A DNA stretch of 64,000 bases from Pseudomonas gozinkensis (GTDB lineage: Bacteria > Pseudomonadota > Gammaproteobacteria > Pseudomonadales > Pseudomonadaceae): positions 1,948,501 to 2,012,500 of the forward strand of contig NZ_CP062253.1 of the NCBI RefSeq assembly GCF_014863585.1. The letters are read 5' to 3'. The translations under genes and the position numbers were made by a program. The notes beneath the pieces are model-generated. The model saw nothing but the letters and a program-made list of their open reading frames with translations, searched no databases and was not told the origin of the DNA. Below are positions 33,805 to 43,706 of the stretch, in pieces (position 1 is the first letter of the stretch; every line of letters begins with the position of its first letter).

Positions 33805-34713
33805 GTGATCACTTCCCGACTTCGTACCCTGCGCGACCACATCCGTTGGGCCGTCAGCCGCTTCCATGGGGAGGATCTGTTTTTCGGCCATGGCACCGAC
33901 AATGCCTGGGACGAAGCCCGGCAGTTGGTGCTCGGTGCCTTGCACCTGCCTTGGGAAATCGCTGATAGCTATCTGGATTGCGCGCTGGAAGACGATGAAC
34001 TGGTCAATCTTCAGCGCCTGCTCAAGCGCCGCATCGAAGAACGCATTCCGACCGCTTACCTGCTGGGCGAAGCGTGGTTCTGCGGTATGTCCTTCATTGT
34101 CGATGAGCGCGTGCTGATTCCGCGTTCACCGATTGGCGAGTTGATCGAAAACCGTTTTGCACCGTGGATCGGCGACGAGCCGGCGCGGATTCTTGACCTG
34201 TGCACCGGCTCCGGTTGCATCGGCATCGCGTGCGCCTATGAGTTCCAGAACGCCGAAGTAGTGCTGGCGGACCTGTCGTTCGAAGCGCTGGAAGTGGCGA
34301 ACCAGAACATCGAACGCCATGGCGTCGATGAGCGTGTGTTCACTGTGCAGGGCGATGGTTTTGACGGTCTGCCGGGCCAACGTTTCGACCTGATCGTGTC
34401 GAACCCGCCCTACGTCGATGCGGAAGATTTCGCCGACATGCCGGACGAATACCAGCACGAGCCGGAACTGGGCCTGGCCTGCGGCGATGACGGTTTGAAC
34501 CTGGTGCGCCGGATGCTCGCCGAAGCAGCAGATCACCTGACCCAGAAGGGTTTGCTGATTGTCGAGGTGGGCAACAGCCAGGTCCACGTCGAGGCGTTGT
34601 ACCCGGAAGTCGATTTCGCCTGGCTGGAGTTCGAGCGCGGCGGGCATGGCGTGTTCATGCTGACCGCCGAACAGTGCCGCGCCCATCAGGCACTGTTCGC
34701 TTCCCGCGTCTGA
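33805..34713 (+). CDS. prmB: ribosomal protein L3 glutamine methyltransferase PrmB
   Basis: A 302-residue SAM-dependent N5-glutamine methyltransferase. Motif I is '[12 protein letters not shown]' (about residues 131-142) and the substrate motif NPPY is in '[20 protein letters not shown]' (about 196). The N-terminal helical domain (about 1-90) recognises the substrate. It methylates Gln150 of ribosomal protein L3. Start is GTG at 33805, with TGGAG nine bases upstream. Distinction from release-factor methyltransferase PrmC is based on overall resemblance and on this neighbourhood with aroC. Confidence 0.92.
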   Translation: MITSRLRTLRDHIRWAVSRFHGEDLFFGHGTDNAWDEARQLVLGALHLPWEIADSYLDCALEDDELVNLQRLLKRRIEERIPTAYLLGEAWFCGMSFIVDERVLIPRSPIGELIENRFAPWIGDEPARILDLCTGSGCIGIACAYEFQNAEVVLADLSFEALEVANQNIERHGVDERVFTVQGDGFDGLPGQRFDLIVSNPPYVDAEDFADMPDEYQHEPELGLACGDDGLNLVRRMLAEAADHLTQKGLLIVEVGNSQVHVEALYPEVDFAWLEFERGGHGVFMLTAEQCRAHQALFASRV

Positions 34714-34724
34714 CCCTTAAAAGC

Positions 34725-34813
34725 ATCGCGGGCAAGCCACGCTCCCACAGGTTTTGTGTTGTTCCAAAGGTTGCGGCACACACAGAATCTGTGGGAGAGG
34801 GCTTGCCCGCGAT
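34725..34813. repeat. REPIN
   Basis: Two GGGCAAGCC/GGGCTTGCCC-type arms face each other between convergent prmB and the 34837-35628 gene. Confidence 0.88.
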
Positions 34814-34836
34814 GGGGACGCCTCGGTCTGAAGTCT

Positions 34837-35628
34837 TTAGCGGTGCGTGGCAATCCAGATCAGCAACCCGGCCTGAAACACCGCAAACGCCACCAGACAC
34901 GTAATGGTGAAGCGCAAGCCCGCGTCTTCACGTTTGAACTTGCTGACCTTGTCTTCCTGTTTCTTCAGCTTCACTTCCTGTTCGGCCAGATTCTGCTCGG
35001 CCTGCTGCAGCATTTGCGCGGCTTCAAGAATTTCGACGATCTGCAGCTTTTCGCTGTTCCAGTCGCCCAGCAAGTCGCCGACCTGGACTTCCTTGACGCT
35101 GCCCTTCAAATGCTGGGCGTCGGCGTAAACCACATCAAAGCCATGCACCCGCAGAAAGTGATCGCGGCGCAGGCGAGTGTCTTCATTCAGCGCGTCCTTG
35201 TTGTTCAAGTCCATGCCGTCGACGGTGTAGGTGGGCCAACGCTTTTTCGCCCAGTTGATGCCTTGGGCGGCCATGAAGCGGCCGATACCACGGTTCATCG
35301 GTTCGATCTGCAAACCGCTGTCCGGGCCGAAATGCACGCGTTTGGTCGTGTGGTCGACCCACACGTCCAGGTGATTCTGTTCTTTACGCACGCGCTGGGC
35401 AGGCAGCTTGATTGCCATGCGCATCAGGCTGTGCTCTTTGCCGTTGCGTTCGGCGTAACCGAATTCGACGAAGCGCAGCGGCCGTCCGCCGGTATTGCGG
35501 TCGGTCTGCAACGGCGCCAGGCGGAGCATCTTGTGGTGCTCGACGTGGACATCCGCCCATGGCAGCTCGACCGCTGGCGGTGCGTCTTTTTCAGCGGTGG
35601 TGTCGGGTGAAGTCTGGGTATCAGTCAT
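34837..35628 (-). CDS. hypothetical protein with coiled coil and C-terminal membrane anchor
   Basis: A 263-residue protein. The first 25 residues are low-complexity and acidic; residues about 30-180 look like a globular domain ('RPLRFVEFGYAERNGKEHSL', 'DHTTKRVHFGPDSGLQIEP'); residues about 190-232 are a heptad-like Gln/Glu/Lys coiled coil ('EAAQMLQQAEQNLAEQEVKL'); the last 20 residues form one membrane span. It would be a tail-anchored cytosolic protein. I recognise no family. Base composition matches its neighbours, so it looks like a lineage gene, not a recent arrival. Confidence 0.75.
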   Translation of the reverse strand: MTDTQTSPDTTAEKDAPPAVELPWADVHVEHHKMLRLAPLQTDRNTGGRPLRFVEFGYAERNGKEHSLMRMAIKLPAQRVRKEQNHLDVWVDHTTKRVHFGPDSGLQIEPMNRGIGRFMAAQGINWAKKRWPTYTVDGMDLNNKDALNEDTRLRRDHFLRVHGFDVVYADAQHLKGSVKEVQVGDLLGDWNSEKLQIVEILEAAQMLQQAEQNLAEQEVKLKKQEDKVSKFKREDAGLRFTITCLVAFAVFQAGLLIWIATHR

Positions 35629-35724
35629 AACGGCGAGATCCTGTCCAAGCTGCTTGCCGCCAGCCAGTACGCTGGCGACAAAGGCTTATCGGCCGTTTTC
35701 TGCAAGACTGGAGGGTAAAAGAGC

Positions 35725-36678
35725 TTAACGGGTGCGAAGTCCGTCAATAAATTCAAGGACGCGTGTCCCCAGTTCCGCCGCCAGTGGCAAATTCGGGTCC
35801 TTGTAGGAGGCCAGTTGCCGCTTCACGTCGTTGGGCACGATGCGCAACACATGGTTCATGCCTTCGATCAGCGCCAGTTGCGCATCCGGTTTGGCGGCCT
35901 TGAGTAACTTCGCATCATCGACCTGAACCTGAATGTCGTTGCTGCCTTGGACGATCAGTGCCGGCATTTTCAGCTGGGCGAAAGCCGCCGCCGGATCCTG
36001 ACGGAACAGCGAAATCAGGTACGGCTGCACGCTCGGACGGAAAATCACCTGCAGCGGCGCCGGCACATTGTCGTCGGTGCGCCCGGCCTTGAGGCTGTCG
36101 AGCAGTTCGTTGCTGCGCAGCATCAGCGGAGGAGGGAGGCTGCGGGCCAGTTGCCGACGCAGCACCTGATCGATCGGTCGGGCTGTGCCGGAAAGCGAGA
36201 TGACCGCAGCCGCGTCGACCTTTGGCGCCGCCAGGCTGGCAATCAGCGCGCCCTCGCTGTGACCGAGCAGGATCAACGGGCCGAAGCGCGGATCGGCTTT
36301 CAGCTTCTGACCCCAGGCCACGGCGTCCGCCACATAGGCTTCCACCGACAGGTTTCGCTCGTCCGGAGTTGCCGCCAGGCTGGCAGCCACACCGCGCTTG
36401 TCGAAACGCACACTGGCGACGTTGTGTTTTGCCAGCACCCAGGCCAGTCGCTTGAGGCTGTCATTGCGCCCGCCGTCGGGGTTGTTTCCGTCACGATCGG
36501 TAGGACCCGAGCCGGAAAGAATGAGGACAACCGGCACGGGGCTGTCGGATTTTGGCAGCAACAGCGAGCCGAAAAGTTCGCCGTTGTCGGTGGTCAACGT
36601 GACCGGACGTTGCAGGACAGTTGCCTGGACGAAGCCGGTAAACAGGGAAAGGCTCAAGATCAAAACTCGCAGCATCAT
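35725..36678 (-). CDS. exported alpha/beta hydrolase
   Basis: A 317-residue hydrolase with a signal peptide (about residues 1-19, MMLRVLILSLSLFTGFVQA). The oxyanion-side motif 'ILSGSGPTDRDGNN' is near residue 55, the nucleophile elbow GHSEG near 148 ('LLGHSEGALIASLAAPK'), a catalytic Asp in 'QGSNDIQVQVDDAKLL' and the His in 'EGMNHVLR'. It is probably a periplasmic esterase; substrate unknown. I start at the first of two adjacent ATGs (36678); a longer start at 36720 is unlikely. It diverges from aroC. Confidence 0.83.
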   Translation of the reverse strand: MMLRVLILSLSLFTGFVQATVLQRPVTLTTDNGELFGSLLLPKSDSPVPVVLILSGSGPTDRDGNNPDGGRNDSLKRLAWVLAKHNVASVRFDKRGVAASLAATPDERNLSVEAYVADAVAWGQKLKADPRFGPLILLGHSEGALIASLAAPKVDAAAVISLSGTARPIDQVLRRQLARSLPPPLMLRSNELLDSLKAGRTDDNVPAPLQVIFRPSVQPYLISLFRQDPAAAFAQLKMPALIVQGSNDIQVQVDDAKLLKAAKPDAQLALIEGMNHVLRIVPNDVKRQLASYKDPNLPLAAELGTRVLEFIDGLRTR

Positions 36679-36808
36679 CACGCCATCATTTGCCAAGGTG
36701 CCGGTTGGACTCACCCACACCGCTAAGGTTCGAGGATGAACTACTCGGTTAGCCTGCGTATACTGGCGCGCATCACGAATTTGGGTTCGATTTCACGGAG
36801 CGTCCTGC

Positions 36809-37900
36809 ATGTCCGGCAATACCTACGGCAAGCTGTTCACTGTCACCACCGCGGGCGAAAGCCATGGTCCGGCGTTGGTCGCCATTGTCGACGGCTGCCC
36901 GCCGGGCCTGGAGATTTCTCTTGAAGACCTGCAACGCGATCTCGACCGTCGCAAGCCGGGCACCAGCCGCCACACCACCCAGCGCCAGGAAGCCGACGAA
37001 GTCGAAATCCTCTCCGGCGTGTTCGAGGGGCGCACCACCGGCTGCTCCATCGGTCTGCTGATCCGCAACACCGACCAGAAGTCCAAGGACTACTCGGCGA
37101 TCAAGGACCTGTTCCGCCCGGCCCATGCCGACTACACCTACCACCACAAATACGGCGAGCGCGATTATCGCGGCGGCGGTCGCAGCTCCGCGCGGGAAAC
37201 CGCCATGCGCGTCGCGGCCGGTGCCATCGCCAAGAAGTACCTGGCCAGCCAGGGCATCGTCATTCGCGGCTACATGAGCCAGCTCGGCCCGATCGAAATC
37301 CCGTTCAAGACCTGGGAATCGGTCGAGCAGAACGCCTTCTTCAGCCCGGACCCGGACAAAGTGCCGGAGCTGGAAGCCTACATGGACCAGCTGCGCCGCG
37401 ATCAGGATTCGGTCGGGGCCAAGATCACCGTGGTTGCCGAAGGTGTGATGCCGGGCCTGGGCGAGCCGATCTTCGATCGTCTCGACGCCGAACTGGCCCA
37501 CGCGCTGATGAGCATCAACGCGGTCAAAGGCGTGGAAATCGGCGCCGGTTTCGCCTGCGTCGCCCAGCGCGGCACCGAGCACCGTGACGAGCTGACCCCG
37601 GAAGGTTTCCTCAGCAACAACGCCGGCGGCATCCTCGGCGGAATCTCTTCGGGTCAGCCGATCGTCGCGCACCTGGCGTTGAAGCCAACCTCGAGCATCA
37701 CCACCCCGGGCCGTTCGATCGACATCGATGGCAACCCGGTCGAAGTGATCACCAAGGGCCGTCACGATCCATGCGTCGGCATCCGCGCCACACCGATTGC
37801 CGAGGCGATGATGGCCATCGTGCTGATGGATCACCTGCTGCGTCACCGTGGCCAGAACGCCGATGTGCGCGTGAGCACCCCGGTGCTGGGTCAGCTTTGA
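36809..37900 (+). CDS. aroC: chorismate synthase
   Basis: A 363-residue FMN-dependent enzyme making chorismate from EPSP, the last common step of aromatic amino acid synthesis. Signatures: '[20 protein letters not shown]' at the N-terminus, '[20 protein letters not shown]' near residue 105 and '[20 protein letters not shown]' near 275. GGAG lies eight bases before the ATG. Length is typical. An MFS carrier and mtnB follow on the same strand, spaced closely enough for read-through. Confidence 0.97.
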   Translation: MSGNTYGKLFTVTTAGESHGPALVAIVDGCPPGLEISLEDLQRDLDRRKPGTSRHTTQRQEADEVEILSGVFEGRTTGCSIGLLIRNTDQKSKDYSAIKDLFRPAHADYTYHHKYGERDYRGGGRSSARETAMRVAAGAIAKKYLASQGIVIRGYMSQLGPIEIPFKTWESVEQNAFFSPDPDKVPELEAYMDQLRRDQDSVGAKITVVAEGVMPGLGEPIFDRLDAELAHALMSINAVKGVEIGAGFACVAQRGTEHRDELTPEGFLSNNAGGILGGISSGQPIVAHLALKPTSSITTPGRSIDIDGNPVEVITKGRHDPCVGIRATPIAEAMMAIVLMDHLLRHRGQNADVRVSTPVLGQL

Positions 37901-37931
37901 TGGGTGATCTCAAAGCCGCCGCGGTCTGACC

Positions 37932-39077
37932 GTGGCGGCGCTCCCGTACTGGCGGCTGTCCAGTTTCTATCTGTTCTATTTCGCCTTGCTCGGTTCGACG
38001 GCGCCGTTTCTGGCGCTGTACTTCGATCACCTCGGATTCAGTGCCGCGCGCATCGGCGAGCTGGTGGCGATTCCGATGCTGATGCGCTGCGTGGCGCCAA
38101 ACATCTGGGGCTGGCTCGGCGACTACACCGGCAGACGCCTGGCCATCGTGCGCTTCGGCGCGGTGTGTACGCTGCTGACGTTCTCGCTGATTTTCGTCAG
38201 CAAGACCTACGCCTGGCTGGCGATGGTCATGGCGTTGCATGCGTTCTTCTGGCACGCGGTGCTGCCGCAGTTCGAAGTCATCACCCTCGCGCATTTGCAG
38301 GGCCAGACTTCCCGTTACAGTCAGATTCGCCTGTGGGGCTCGATCGGTTTCATCATCACCGTGGTTGCCCTCGGTCGCCTGTTCGAATGGCTCAGCCTCG
38401 ACATCTACCCGGCGGCGCTGGTGTTGATCATGGCCGGCATTGTCCTCAGCAGTCTGTGGGTGCCGAACGCGCAGCCGCCTCAGGGCAACCGGCCGACGGG
38501 CGAAGGCTTTCTCAAGCAGTTGCGCAATCCCGGGGTGCTGGCGTTCTACGGTTGCGTGGCGCTGATGCAGATGAGCCACGGGCCGTATTACACGTTTTTG
38601 ACTCTGCACCTTGAGCGACTGGGCTACAGCCGTGGCGTGATCGGCATGCTCTGGGCGGTCGGTGTGGTGGCGGAAGTGCTGATGTTCATGGCCATGAGCC
38701 GGATCCTCGCGCGTTTTTCCCTGCGGCGGGTGCTGATGGCGAGTTTTCTGCTGGCGGCGCTGCGCTGGTTGCTGCTAGGTTCGTTCGCCGAGTTCCTGTG
38801 GGTCCTGTTGTTTGCCCAGGTGCTGCACGCGGCGACGTTCGGCAGCTTTCATGCAGCTGCCATCGCGTTCGTGCAACGTAGCTTCGGCGCGCGCCAGCAA
38901 GGGCAGGGCCAGGCGTTGTATGCCGCGCTGGCCGGCACGGGCGGTGCGCTCGGCGCGCTGTATTCCGGCTACAGCTGGAATGCCCTCGGCGCGACATTGA
39001 CCTTTAGTATTGCCAGTCTCGCAGCGCTCGCCGCTGCCGTTATCATTGCCATTCGAATGCAAGAGGACAGGCCATGA
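37932..39077 (+). CDS. MFS transporter
   Basis: A 381-residue inner-membrane carrier with about 12 spans. It starts with GTG (37932), 31 bases after aroC, and its product opens 'ALPYWRLSSFYLFYFALLGS', characteristic of the nucleoside/phenylpropionate-transporter (HcaT) MFS group; the loop motif 'WGWLGDYTGRRLAIVRFGAV' is near residue 65. No clear ribosome-binding site precedes the GTG. The stop overlaps the mtnB start as ATGA, so it is coupled to mtnB, which makes a substrate related to methylthioribose worth considering. Confidence 0.87.
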   Translation: MAALPYWRLSSFYLFYFALLGSTAPFLALYFDHLGFSAARIGELVAIPMLMRCVAPNIWGWLGDYTGRRLAIVRFGAVCTLLTFSLIFVSKTYAWLAMVMALHAFFWHAVLPQFEVITLAHLQGQTSRYSQIRLWGSIGFIITVVALGRLFEWLSLDIYPAALVLIMAGIVLSSLWVPNAQPPQGNRPTGEGFLKQLRNPGVLAFYGCVALMQMSHGPYYTFLTLHLERLGYSRGVIGMLWAVGVVAEVLMFMAMSRILARFSLRRVLMASFLLAALRWLLLGSFAEFLWVLLFAQVLHAATFGSFHAAAIAFVQRSFGARQQGQGQALYAALAGTGGALGALYSGYSWNALGATLTFSIASLAALAAAVIIAIRMQEDRP

Positions 39078-39700
39078 GCCTTACCCGTGAACAGCTTGCC
39101 CAGCAAATTGTCGACGCCGGGCGTTTTCTTTATGGTCGCGGCTGGTCGCCGGCCACCAGCAGCAATTACTCGACGCGCCTGTCGCCGAGCGAAGCGCTGC
39201 TGACCGTGTCCGGTAAGCACAAGGGCCAGTTGGGTCTGGACGACGTGCTCGCCACCGACCTGTCCGGCAACAGCCTGGAGCCGGGCAAAAAACCGTCCGC
39301 CGAAACCCTGCTGCACACTCAGCTCTATAGCTGGCGACCGGAGATCGGCGCGGTGTTGCACACCCACTCGGTGAACGCCACGGTGCTGTCGCGCCTGACG
39401 CCACAAGACTTCATCGAGTTCGAAGACTACGAACTGCAAAAAGCCTTCAGTGGCATTTCGACCCACGAATCCCGGGTGCGGGTGCCGATCTTCGACAACG
39501 ATCAGGACATTGCGCGCCTCGCCGCCAAGGTGCAGCCTTGGCTCGACGCCCATCCCGATTGCGTCGGTTATCTGATTCGCGGCCACGGCCTCTACACCTG
39601 GGGCGCGCAGATGAGCGACGCGTTGCGCCAGATCGAAGCCTTTGAATTCCTGTTTGAATGCGAGTTGAAGACCCGCAGCGTCATGAACCGCCAAGGCTGA
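39074..39700 (+). CDS. mtnB: methylthioribulose-1-phosphate dehydratase
   Basis: A 208-residue class II aldolase-fold dehydratase of the methionine salvage pathway. The zinc ligands are in 'GAVLHTHSVNATVLSRL' (about residue 97) and 'LIRGHGLYTWGAQMSDALRQ' (about 172); 'GWSPATSSNYSTRL' near residue 23 is the substrate-binding N-terminal motif. GAGGA precedes the ATG by six bases. mtnD and mtnC follow on the same strand, in that order. Confidence 0.96.
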   Translation: MSLTREQLAQQIVDAGRFLYGRGWSPATSSNYSTRLSPSEALLTVSGKHKGQLGLDDVLATDLSGNSLEPGKKPSAETLLHTQLYSWRPEIGAVLHTHSVNATVLSRLTPQDFIEFEDYELQKAFSGISTHESRVRVPIFDNDQDIARLAAKVQPWLDAHPDCVGYLIRGHGLYTWGAQMSDALRQIEAFEFLFECELKTRSVMNRQG

Positions 39701-39792
39701 CTTCACCAGAACCAGCCCATTTGCCTGATGAATGCAGTGCCCGACCGGTCTGAAAGAACCGGACGGCAAGGCCGATACCGAGGAATTGCCCC

Positions 39793-40338
39793 ATGAGCAG
39801 CCTGTCCGTCTATCACGTTTCCAGCCCCGAGATTCCGAACAAGGTGCTGACCCATTTCGAAGACATCGCCTCGACCCTGGCCGAGCAGGGCGTGCGCTTC
39901 GACCGCTGGCAAGCCGCCGCGAAGATCCAGCCCGGCGCCAGCCAGGAAGAAGTGATCGGTGCCTATAAAGAGCAGATCGACAAACTGATGACCGAGCGCG
40001 GCTACATCACTGTCGACGTGATCAGCCTCAACAGCGATCACCCGCAAAAAGCCGAATTTCGCGCCAAGTTCCTCGAAGAACATCGCCATGGCGAAGACGA
40101 GGTGCGCTTCTTCGTCGCCGGTCGTGGCCTGTTTACCCTGCACATCGACGATTACGTCTACGCCGTGCTGTGCGAAAAGAACGACCTGATTTCGGTGCCG
40201 GCCGGCACCAAGCATTGGTTCGACATGGGCGAGAACCCGCACTTTGTCGCGATCCGCCTGTTCAACAACCCTGAAGGCTGGGTCGCCAACTTCACCGGCG
40301 AAGACATCGCCGGCCGCTTCCCGCGTCTGGAGGACTGA
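39793..40338 (+). CDS. mtnD: acireductone dioxygenase
   Basis: A 181-residue cupin enzyme converting acireductone to 2-keto-4-methylthiobutyrate. The metal site HxHxxxE is '[18 protein letters not shown]' (about residues 95-112), with the distal His in '[18 protein letters not shown]' (about 138). GAGGAA lies eight bases before the ATG. It lies between mtnB and mtnC and would act after MtnC. Whether iron or nickel is bound, which decides the product, cannot be read from sequence. Confidence 0.97.
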   Translation: MSSLSVYHVSSPEIPNKVLTHFEDIASTLAEQGVRFDRWQAAAKIQPGASQEEVIGAYKEQIDKLMTERGYITVDVISLNSDHPQKAEFRAKFLEEHRHGEDEVRFFVAGRGLFTLHIDDYVYAVLCEKNDLISVPAGTKHWFDMGENPHFVAIRLFNNPEGWVANFTGEDIAGRFPRLED

Positions 40339-40342
40339 GGCG

Positions 40343-41026
40343 ATGTCGATCAAGGTCATTCTCACTGACATCGAAGGCACCACCAGCGCGGTGAGTTTTG
40401 TGTTCGACGTGCTGTTTCCGTATGCCGCCAAACACCTGCCGGACTTCGTTCGCCAGAACGCCCGGCGCGCCGATGTTGCCGAGCAACTGGACGCCGTGCG
40501 CCGCGACAGCAGCGAACCGCAGGCTGACGTTGAACGGGTCGTGGAAATTCTGCTGGCCTGGATCGCCGAAGACCGTAAAGCCACGCCGCTGAAAGCGTTG
40601 CAGGGCATGGTCTGGGAGCAGGGTTATCAGGCCGGGCAGTTGAAGGGGCATGTCTACCCGGATGCTGTTGAAGCGCTCAAGCGCTGGCATCAGGACGGTT
40701 ATCAACTGTTCGTTTATTCGTCCGGTTCGATCCAGGCGCAGAAGCTGATTTTCGGCTGCTCCGAAGCAGGGGATCTGACGCCGCTGTTCAGCGGCTATTT
40801 CGATACCACGTCGGGCCCCAAGCGCGAGGCGCAGTCGTACAGCAATATCCAGCAGGCCATCGGTGTCGAACCGCAGGAAATCCTGTTCCTGTCCGACATC
40901 GTCCAGGAACTTGACGCCGCTCAGGCCGCTGGCCTGCAAACCTGCGGCCTGGCCCGAGAGGGCGGGGAGCTGGAAGGGCATGTGACCGTCGACAGCTTCA
41001 CCGGGATCGAACCGGAAGCGTTCTGA
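40343..41026 (+). CDS. mtnC: enolase-phosphatase MtnC
   Basis: A 227-residue HAD-superfamily bifunctional enzyme that enolises and dephosphorylates diketo-methylthiopentyl phosphate. Motif I '[14 protein letters not shown]' lies at residue 8, motif II '[10 protein letters not shown]' near 128, and motif III/IV '[18 protein letters not shown]' near 182. The ATG is four bases after the mtnD stop. It completes the mtnBDC set; mtnA and mtnP are not in the window. Confidence 0.96.
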   Translation: MSIKVILTDIEGTTSAVSFVFDVLFPYAAKHLPDFVRQNARRADVAEQLDAVRRDSSEPQADVERVVEILLAWIAEDRKATPLKALQGMVWEQGYQAGQLKGHVYPDAVEALKRWHQDGYQLFVYSSGSIQAQKLIFGCSEAGDLTPLFSGYFDTTSGPKREAQSYSNIQQAIGVEPQEILFLSDIVQELDAAQAAGLQTCGLAREGGELEGHVTVDSFTGIEPEAF

Positions 41027-41044
41027 GTTCGCACGATCGACGCA

Positions 41045-41088
41045 CAAAAAAACAGGCCGTGAAGCGAACGCTCCACGGCCTGTCTGTT
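41045..41088. terminator. terminator between mtnC and the DUF3509 gene
   Basis: A long stem ACAGGCCGTG...CACGGCCTGT with an A-run on the left. It is strongest for the minus-strand DUF3509 gene and weaker for mtnC. Confidence 0.85.
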
Positions 41089-41103
41089 TATACGGTGTTC
41101 GAA

Positions 41104-41382
41104 TTACATCGAGTGATAGGTCGGCAGGGCAAAACGCTGCTGACTTTGCAGCATGCCGATCTGCGGCAGCTCGCTGGCTTGTTCCGCGAGGTCACGACGA
41201 ATCGCGCTGATCGCCCACGACAGTTGGTCGCCGGCATGCAATTGCTGATAGGTCAGCGCACGTTTGAACACTTTGCCGTCGGCACTCTTCAGCGTCAGCA
41301 GGATCCCGCCATCGGGACGTGGCGCAGTGGTGACGTTGAAGTTGGAGAACAGGGAGGTAAATTTTTCTTGGATCAGGCTCAT
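41104..41382 (-). CDS. DUF3509 domain-containing protein
   Basis: A 92-residue protein beginning MSLIQEKFTSLFSNFNVTTA, with 'RPDGGILLTLKSADGKVFKR' and 'AISAIRRDLAEQ', the pattern of the DUF3509 family, which I know as widespread in Pseudomonas and without known function. No signal peptide. I start at ATG 41382 with CGGAG nine bases upstream; an ATG at 41418 is an alternative. It is convergent with mtnC. Confidence 0.82.
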   Translation of the reverse strand: MSLIQEKFTSLFSNFNVTTAPRPDGGILLTLKSADGKVFKRALTYQQLHAGDQLSWAISAIRRDLAEQASELPQIGMLQSQQRFALPTYHSM

Positions 41383-41770
41383 GTCTTTCAGCTCCGTATG
41401 CACTTGAATGGCAAGCATGCGTAGGGAGTTGCAGCGATTGTGCCAGTATTTATTTTATTAAAAATCTTTATAAATCAATAAGTTAAAAAAATGATTCGTT
41501 TCGGTTGTCGTGCAATCTGCATGAATGGCCATCGTGCATCCTGCATTTTGCGGGATCGCTGTCGATCCGATGGAACCATTCCGGAGAGCCGCAATCCCGC
41601 TTTGCCTTGTAGCGCTGGCGGATACAAAACATTGCAAAAACCGCGTGTACAGCCCGCGAAGCCCTGACGTATTTTCGGCCTCGACCCTCGCTTGAGAAGC
41701 GCCGGTTGCCTCACCCGATTGCCCGACAATAAAAATCCGGCCTGCACGTCAAGGTCGAACGGGAGCTGCC
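41383..41770. other. 388-base intergenic region, AT-rich core
   Basis: The first 110 bases contain a strongly AT-rich tract (about 41445-41490), probably the promoter region of the DUF3509 gene. The rest leads to the acyl-CoA synthetase start. I see no gene or strong hairpin. Confidence 0.5.
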
Positions 41771-43609
41771 ATGCGCCACGCGCCGAGCGACACGATTACC
41801 TGGGGCATGATGCTCCGCAAACTGCCGATGATTGCCAAAGCCATCCCTCGGGTGGTGAAAGGCATGAAGGTGGCCAACGTCAAGGATCCGACCCAAACCT
41901 GTGGCCTGGGCTGGACATTCGAGCAAGCGACCCTGCGCAACCCCGAGGGCCCCGCGCTGCTGTCGGGTGAGGTGGTGCTGAGTTATTCACAGGTCAACCA
42001 GTGGGCCAACCGCATCGCCCACTACCTGATCGGCCAGGGCATAAGCAAGGGCGATGTGGTGGCGGTGTTCATCGAGAACCGCCCGGAACTGCTGGTGACG
42101 ATTCTGGCGCTGGCCAAAGTCGGCGCCGTCAGCGCGCTGCTCAATACCTCGCAGACCCGCGATACGCTGATCCACAGCATCAATCTGGTGACGCCGGCGG
42201 CGATTGTCGTCGGTGAGGAATTGCTGCCGGCGTTTGCGGCGGTACGCGAGCAAGTGTCGATCCCGGCAGCGCGGGCCTGGTTCGTCGCCGATCAGGATAC
42301 CTTCAGCCATCCGGGCATTGCGCCTGAGGGCTATATCAATCTGATCAGCGCCAGTGCCGATGCCTCGGGCGATAACCCGGCCAGCAGCCGGCAGATTTTC
42401 TTCGACGACCCCTGTTTCTACATCTATACCTCCGGCACCACCGGTTTGCCAAAAGCCGGCGTGTTCAAGCACGGACGCTGGATGCGCAGCTCGGCGAGCT
42501 TCGGCATGATCGCCCTCGACATGCGCCCGGACGACATCGTCTATTGCACCTTGCCGCTGTACCACGCCACCGGGCTCTGTGTGTGCTGGGGTTCGGCGGT
42601 CAATGGCGCGTCGGGTTTCGCGATTCGCCGCAAGTTCAGCGCCCGGCAGTTCTGGAGCGATGTGCGTCGCTACCGCGCAACCACTATCGGTTATGTCGGC
42701 GAGTTGTGCCGGTATCTGGTGGATCAACCGCTCTGCGCCGACGACAGCCGTCACGACGTGCGCAAGATGATCGGCAACGGTTTGCGGCCCGGCGCGTGGG
42801 CCGAGTTCAAGACCCGCTTCGGCGTGGATCACATCTGCGAGCTGTACGCGGCCAGCGACGGCAATATCGGCTTCACCAACATCCTCAATTTCGACAACAC
42901 CATCGGTTTCTCGCTGATGGCCTGGGAGCTGGTCGCCTACGATCAGGACAGCGGCGAGCCGATTCGTGGCGCTGACGGATTCATGCGCAAGGTCGGCCGG
43001 GGCGAGCGGGGCCTGTTGCTGGCGCGGATCGACGACAAGGCGCCGCTGGACGGCTACACCGATCCACAGAAAACCGCCAAGGTTGTCTTGCAGGACGTAT
43101 TCGCCAAGGGCGACCGCTTCTTCAACACTGGCGATCTGCTGCGCAATATCGGTTTCGGTCATGCACAGTTTGTCGATCGCCTCGGCGACACCTACCGCTG
43201 GAAGGGCGAGAACGTCTCGACCACCGAGGTCGAGAACCTGCTGCTGCAGCATCCGCATATCTCCGAAGCCGTGGCCTATGGCGTGGAAATCCCAAACACC
43301 AATGGCCGCGCCGGGATGGCGGCGATCACCCCGGCGGAGTCCCTAGCGACCCTGGATTTCGCCGAACTGCTGGCTTTCGCCCGCCAGCGTATGCCGGCCT
43401 ATGCGGTGCCGTTGTTCCTGCGGGTCAAAGTGAAAATGGAAACCACCGGCACCTTCAAATACCAGAAGACACGCCTGAAAAACGAAGGCTTCGACCCCGG
43501 CCAGACGGGGGATGATCCGATTTATGCCTGGCTGCCGGGGACCGAAACCTACGTGCAGGTCACTGATGGAATCCTCGCGGAGATCCGGGCAGGCGAGTAC
43601 CGCTATTGA
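41771..43609 (+). CDS. long-chain acyl-CoA synthetase (FATP-like)
   Basis: A 612-residue AMP-forming enzyme. The ATP-binding P-loop is 'CFYIYTSGTTGLPKAGVFKH' (about residues 215-234), and the adenylation motif 'FFNTGDLLRNIGFGHAQFVD' (about 452) is followed by 'DRLGDTYRWKGENVSTTEVE', as in very-long-chain/FATP synthetases. It activates fatty acids by thioesterification with CoA. GGGAG lies five bases before the ATG. It stands alone between a divergent gene and the ankyrin gene; it is distinct from the classic fadD pair. Confidence 0.92.
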   Translation: MRHAPSDTITWGMMLRKLPMIAKAIPRVVKGMKVANVKDPTQTCGLGWTFEQATLRNPEGPALLSGEVVLSYSQVNQWANRIAHYLIGQGISKGDVVAVFIENRPELLVTILALAKVGAVSALLNTSQTRDTLIHSINLVTPAAIVVGEELLPAFAAVREQVSIPAARAWFVADQDTFSHPGIAPEGYINLISASADASGDNPASSRQIFFDDPCFYIYTSGTTGLPKAGVFKHGRWMRSSASFGMIALDMRPDDIVYCTLPLYHATGLCVCWGSAVNGASGFAIRRKFSARQFWSDVRRYRATTIGYVGELCRYLVDQPLCADDSRHDVRKMIGNGLRPGAWAEFKTRFGVDHICELYAASDGNIGFTNILNFDNTIGFSLMAWELVAYDQDSGEPIRGADGFMRKVGRGERGLLLARIDDKAPLDGYTDPQKTAKVVLQDVFAKGDRFFNTGDLLRNIGFGHAQFVDRLGDTYRWKGENVSTTEVENLLLQHPHISEAVAYGVEIPNTNGRAGMAAITPAESLATLDFAELLAFARQRMPAYAVPLFLRVKVKMETTGTFKYQKTRLKNEGFDPGQTGDDPIYAWLPGTETYVQVTDGILAEIRAGEYRY

Positions 43610-43706
43610 GATTGGCTATGAGCCTGCTTGGAAAAAAGGGGATGACAGCTATCGCTGCGCTCGGGAAACTGTCGGCTTTCCGATTGACCGAAAGTGGAGT
43701 TTCCCC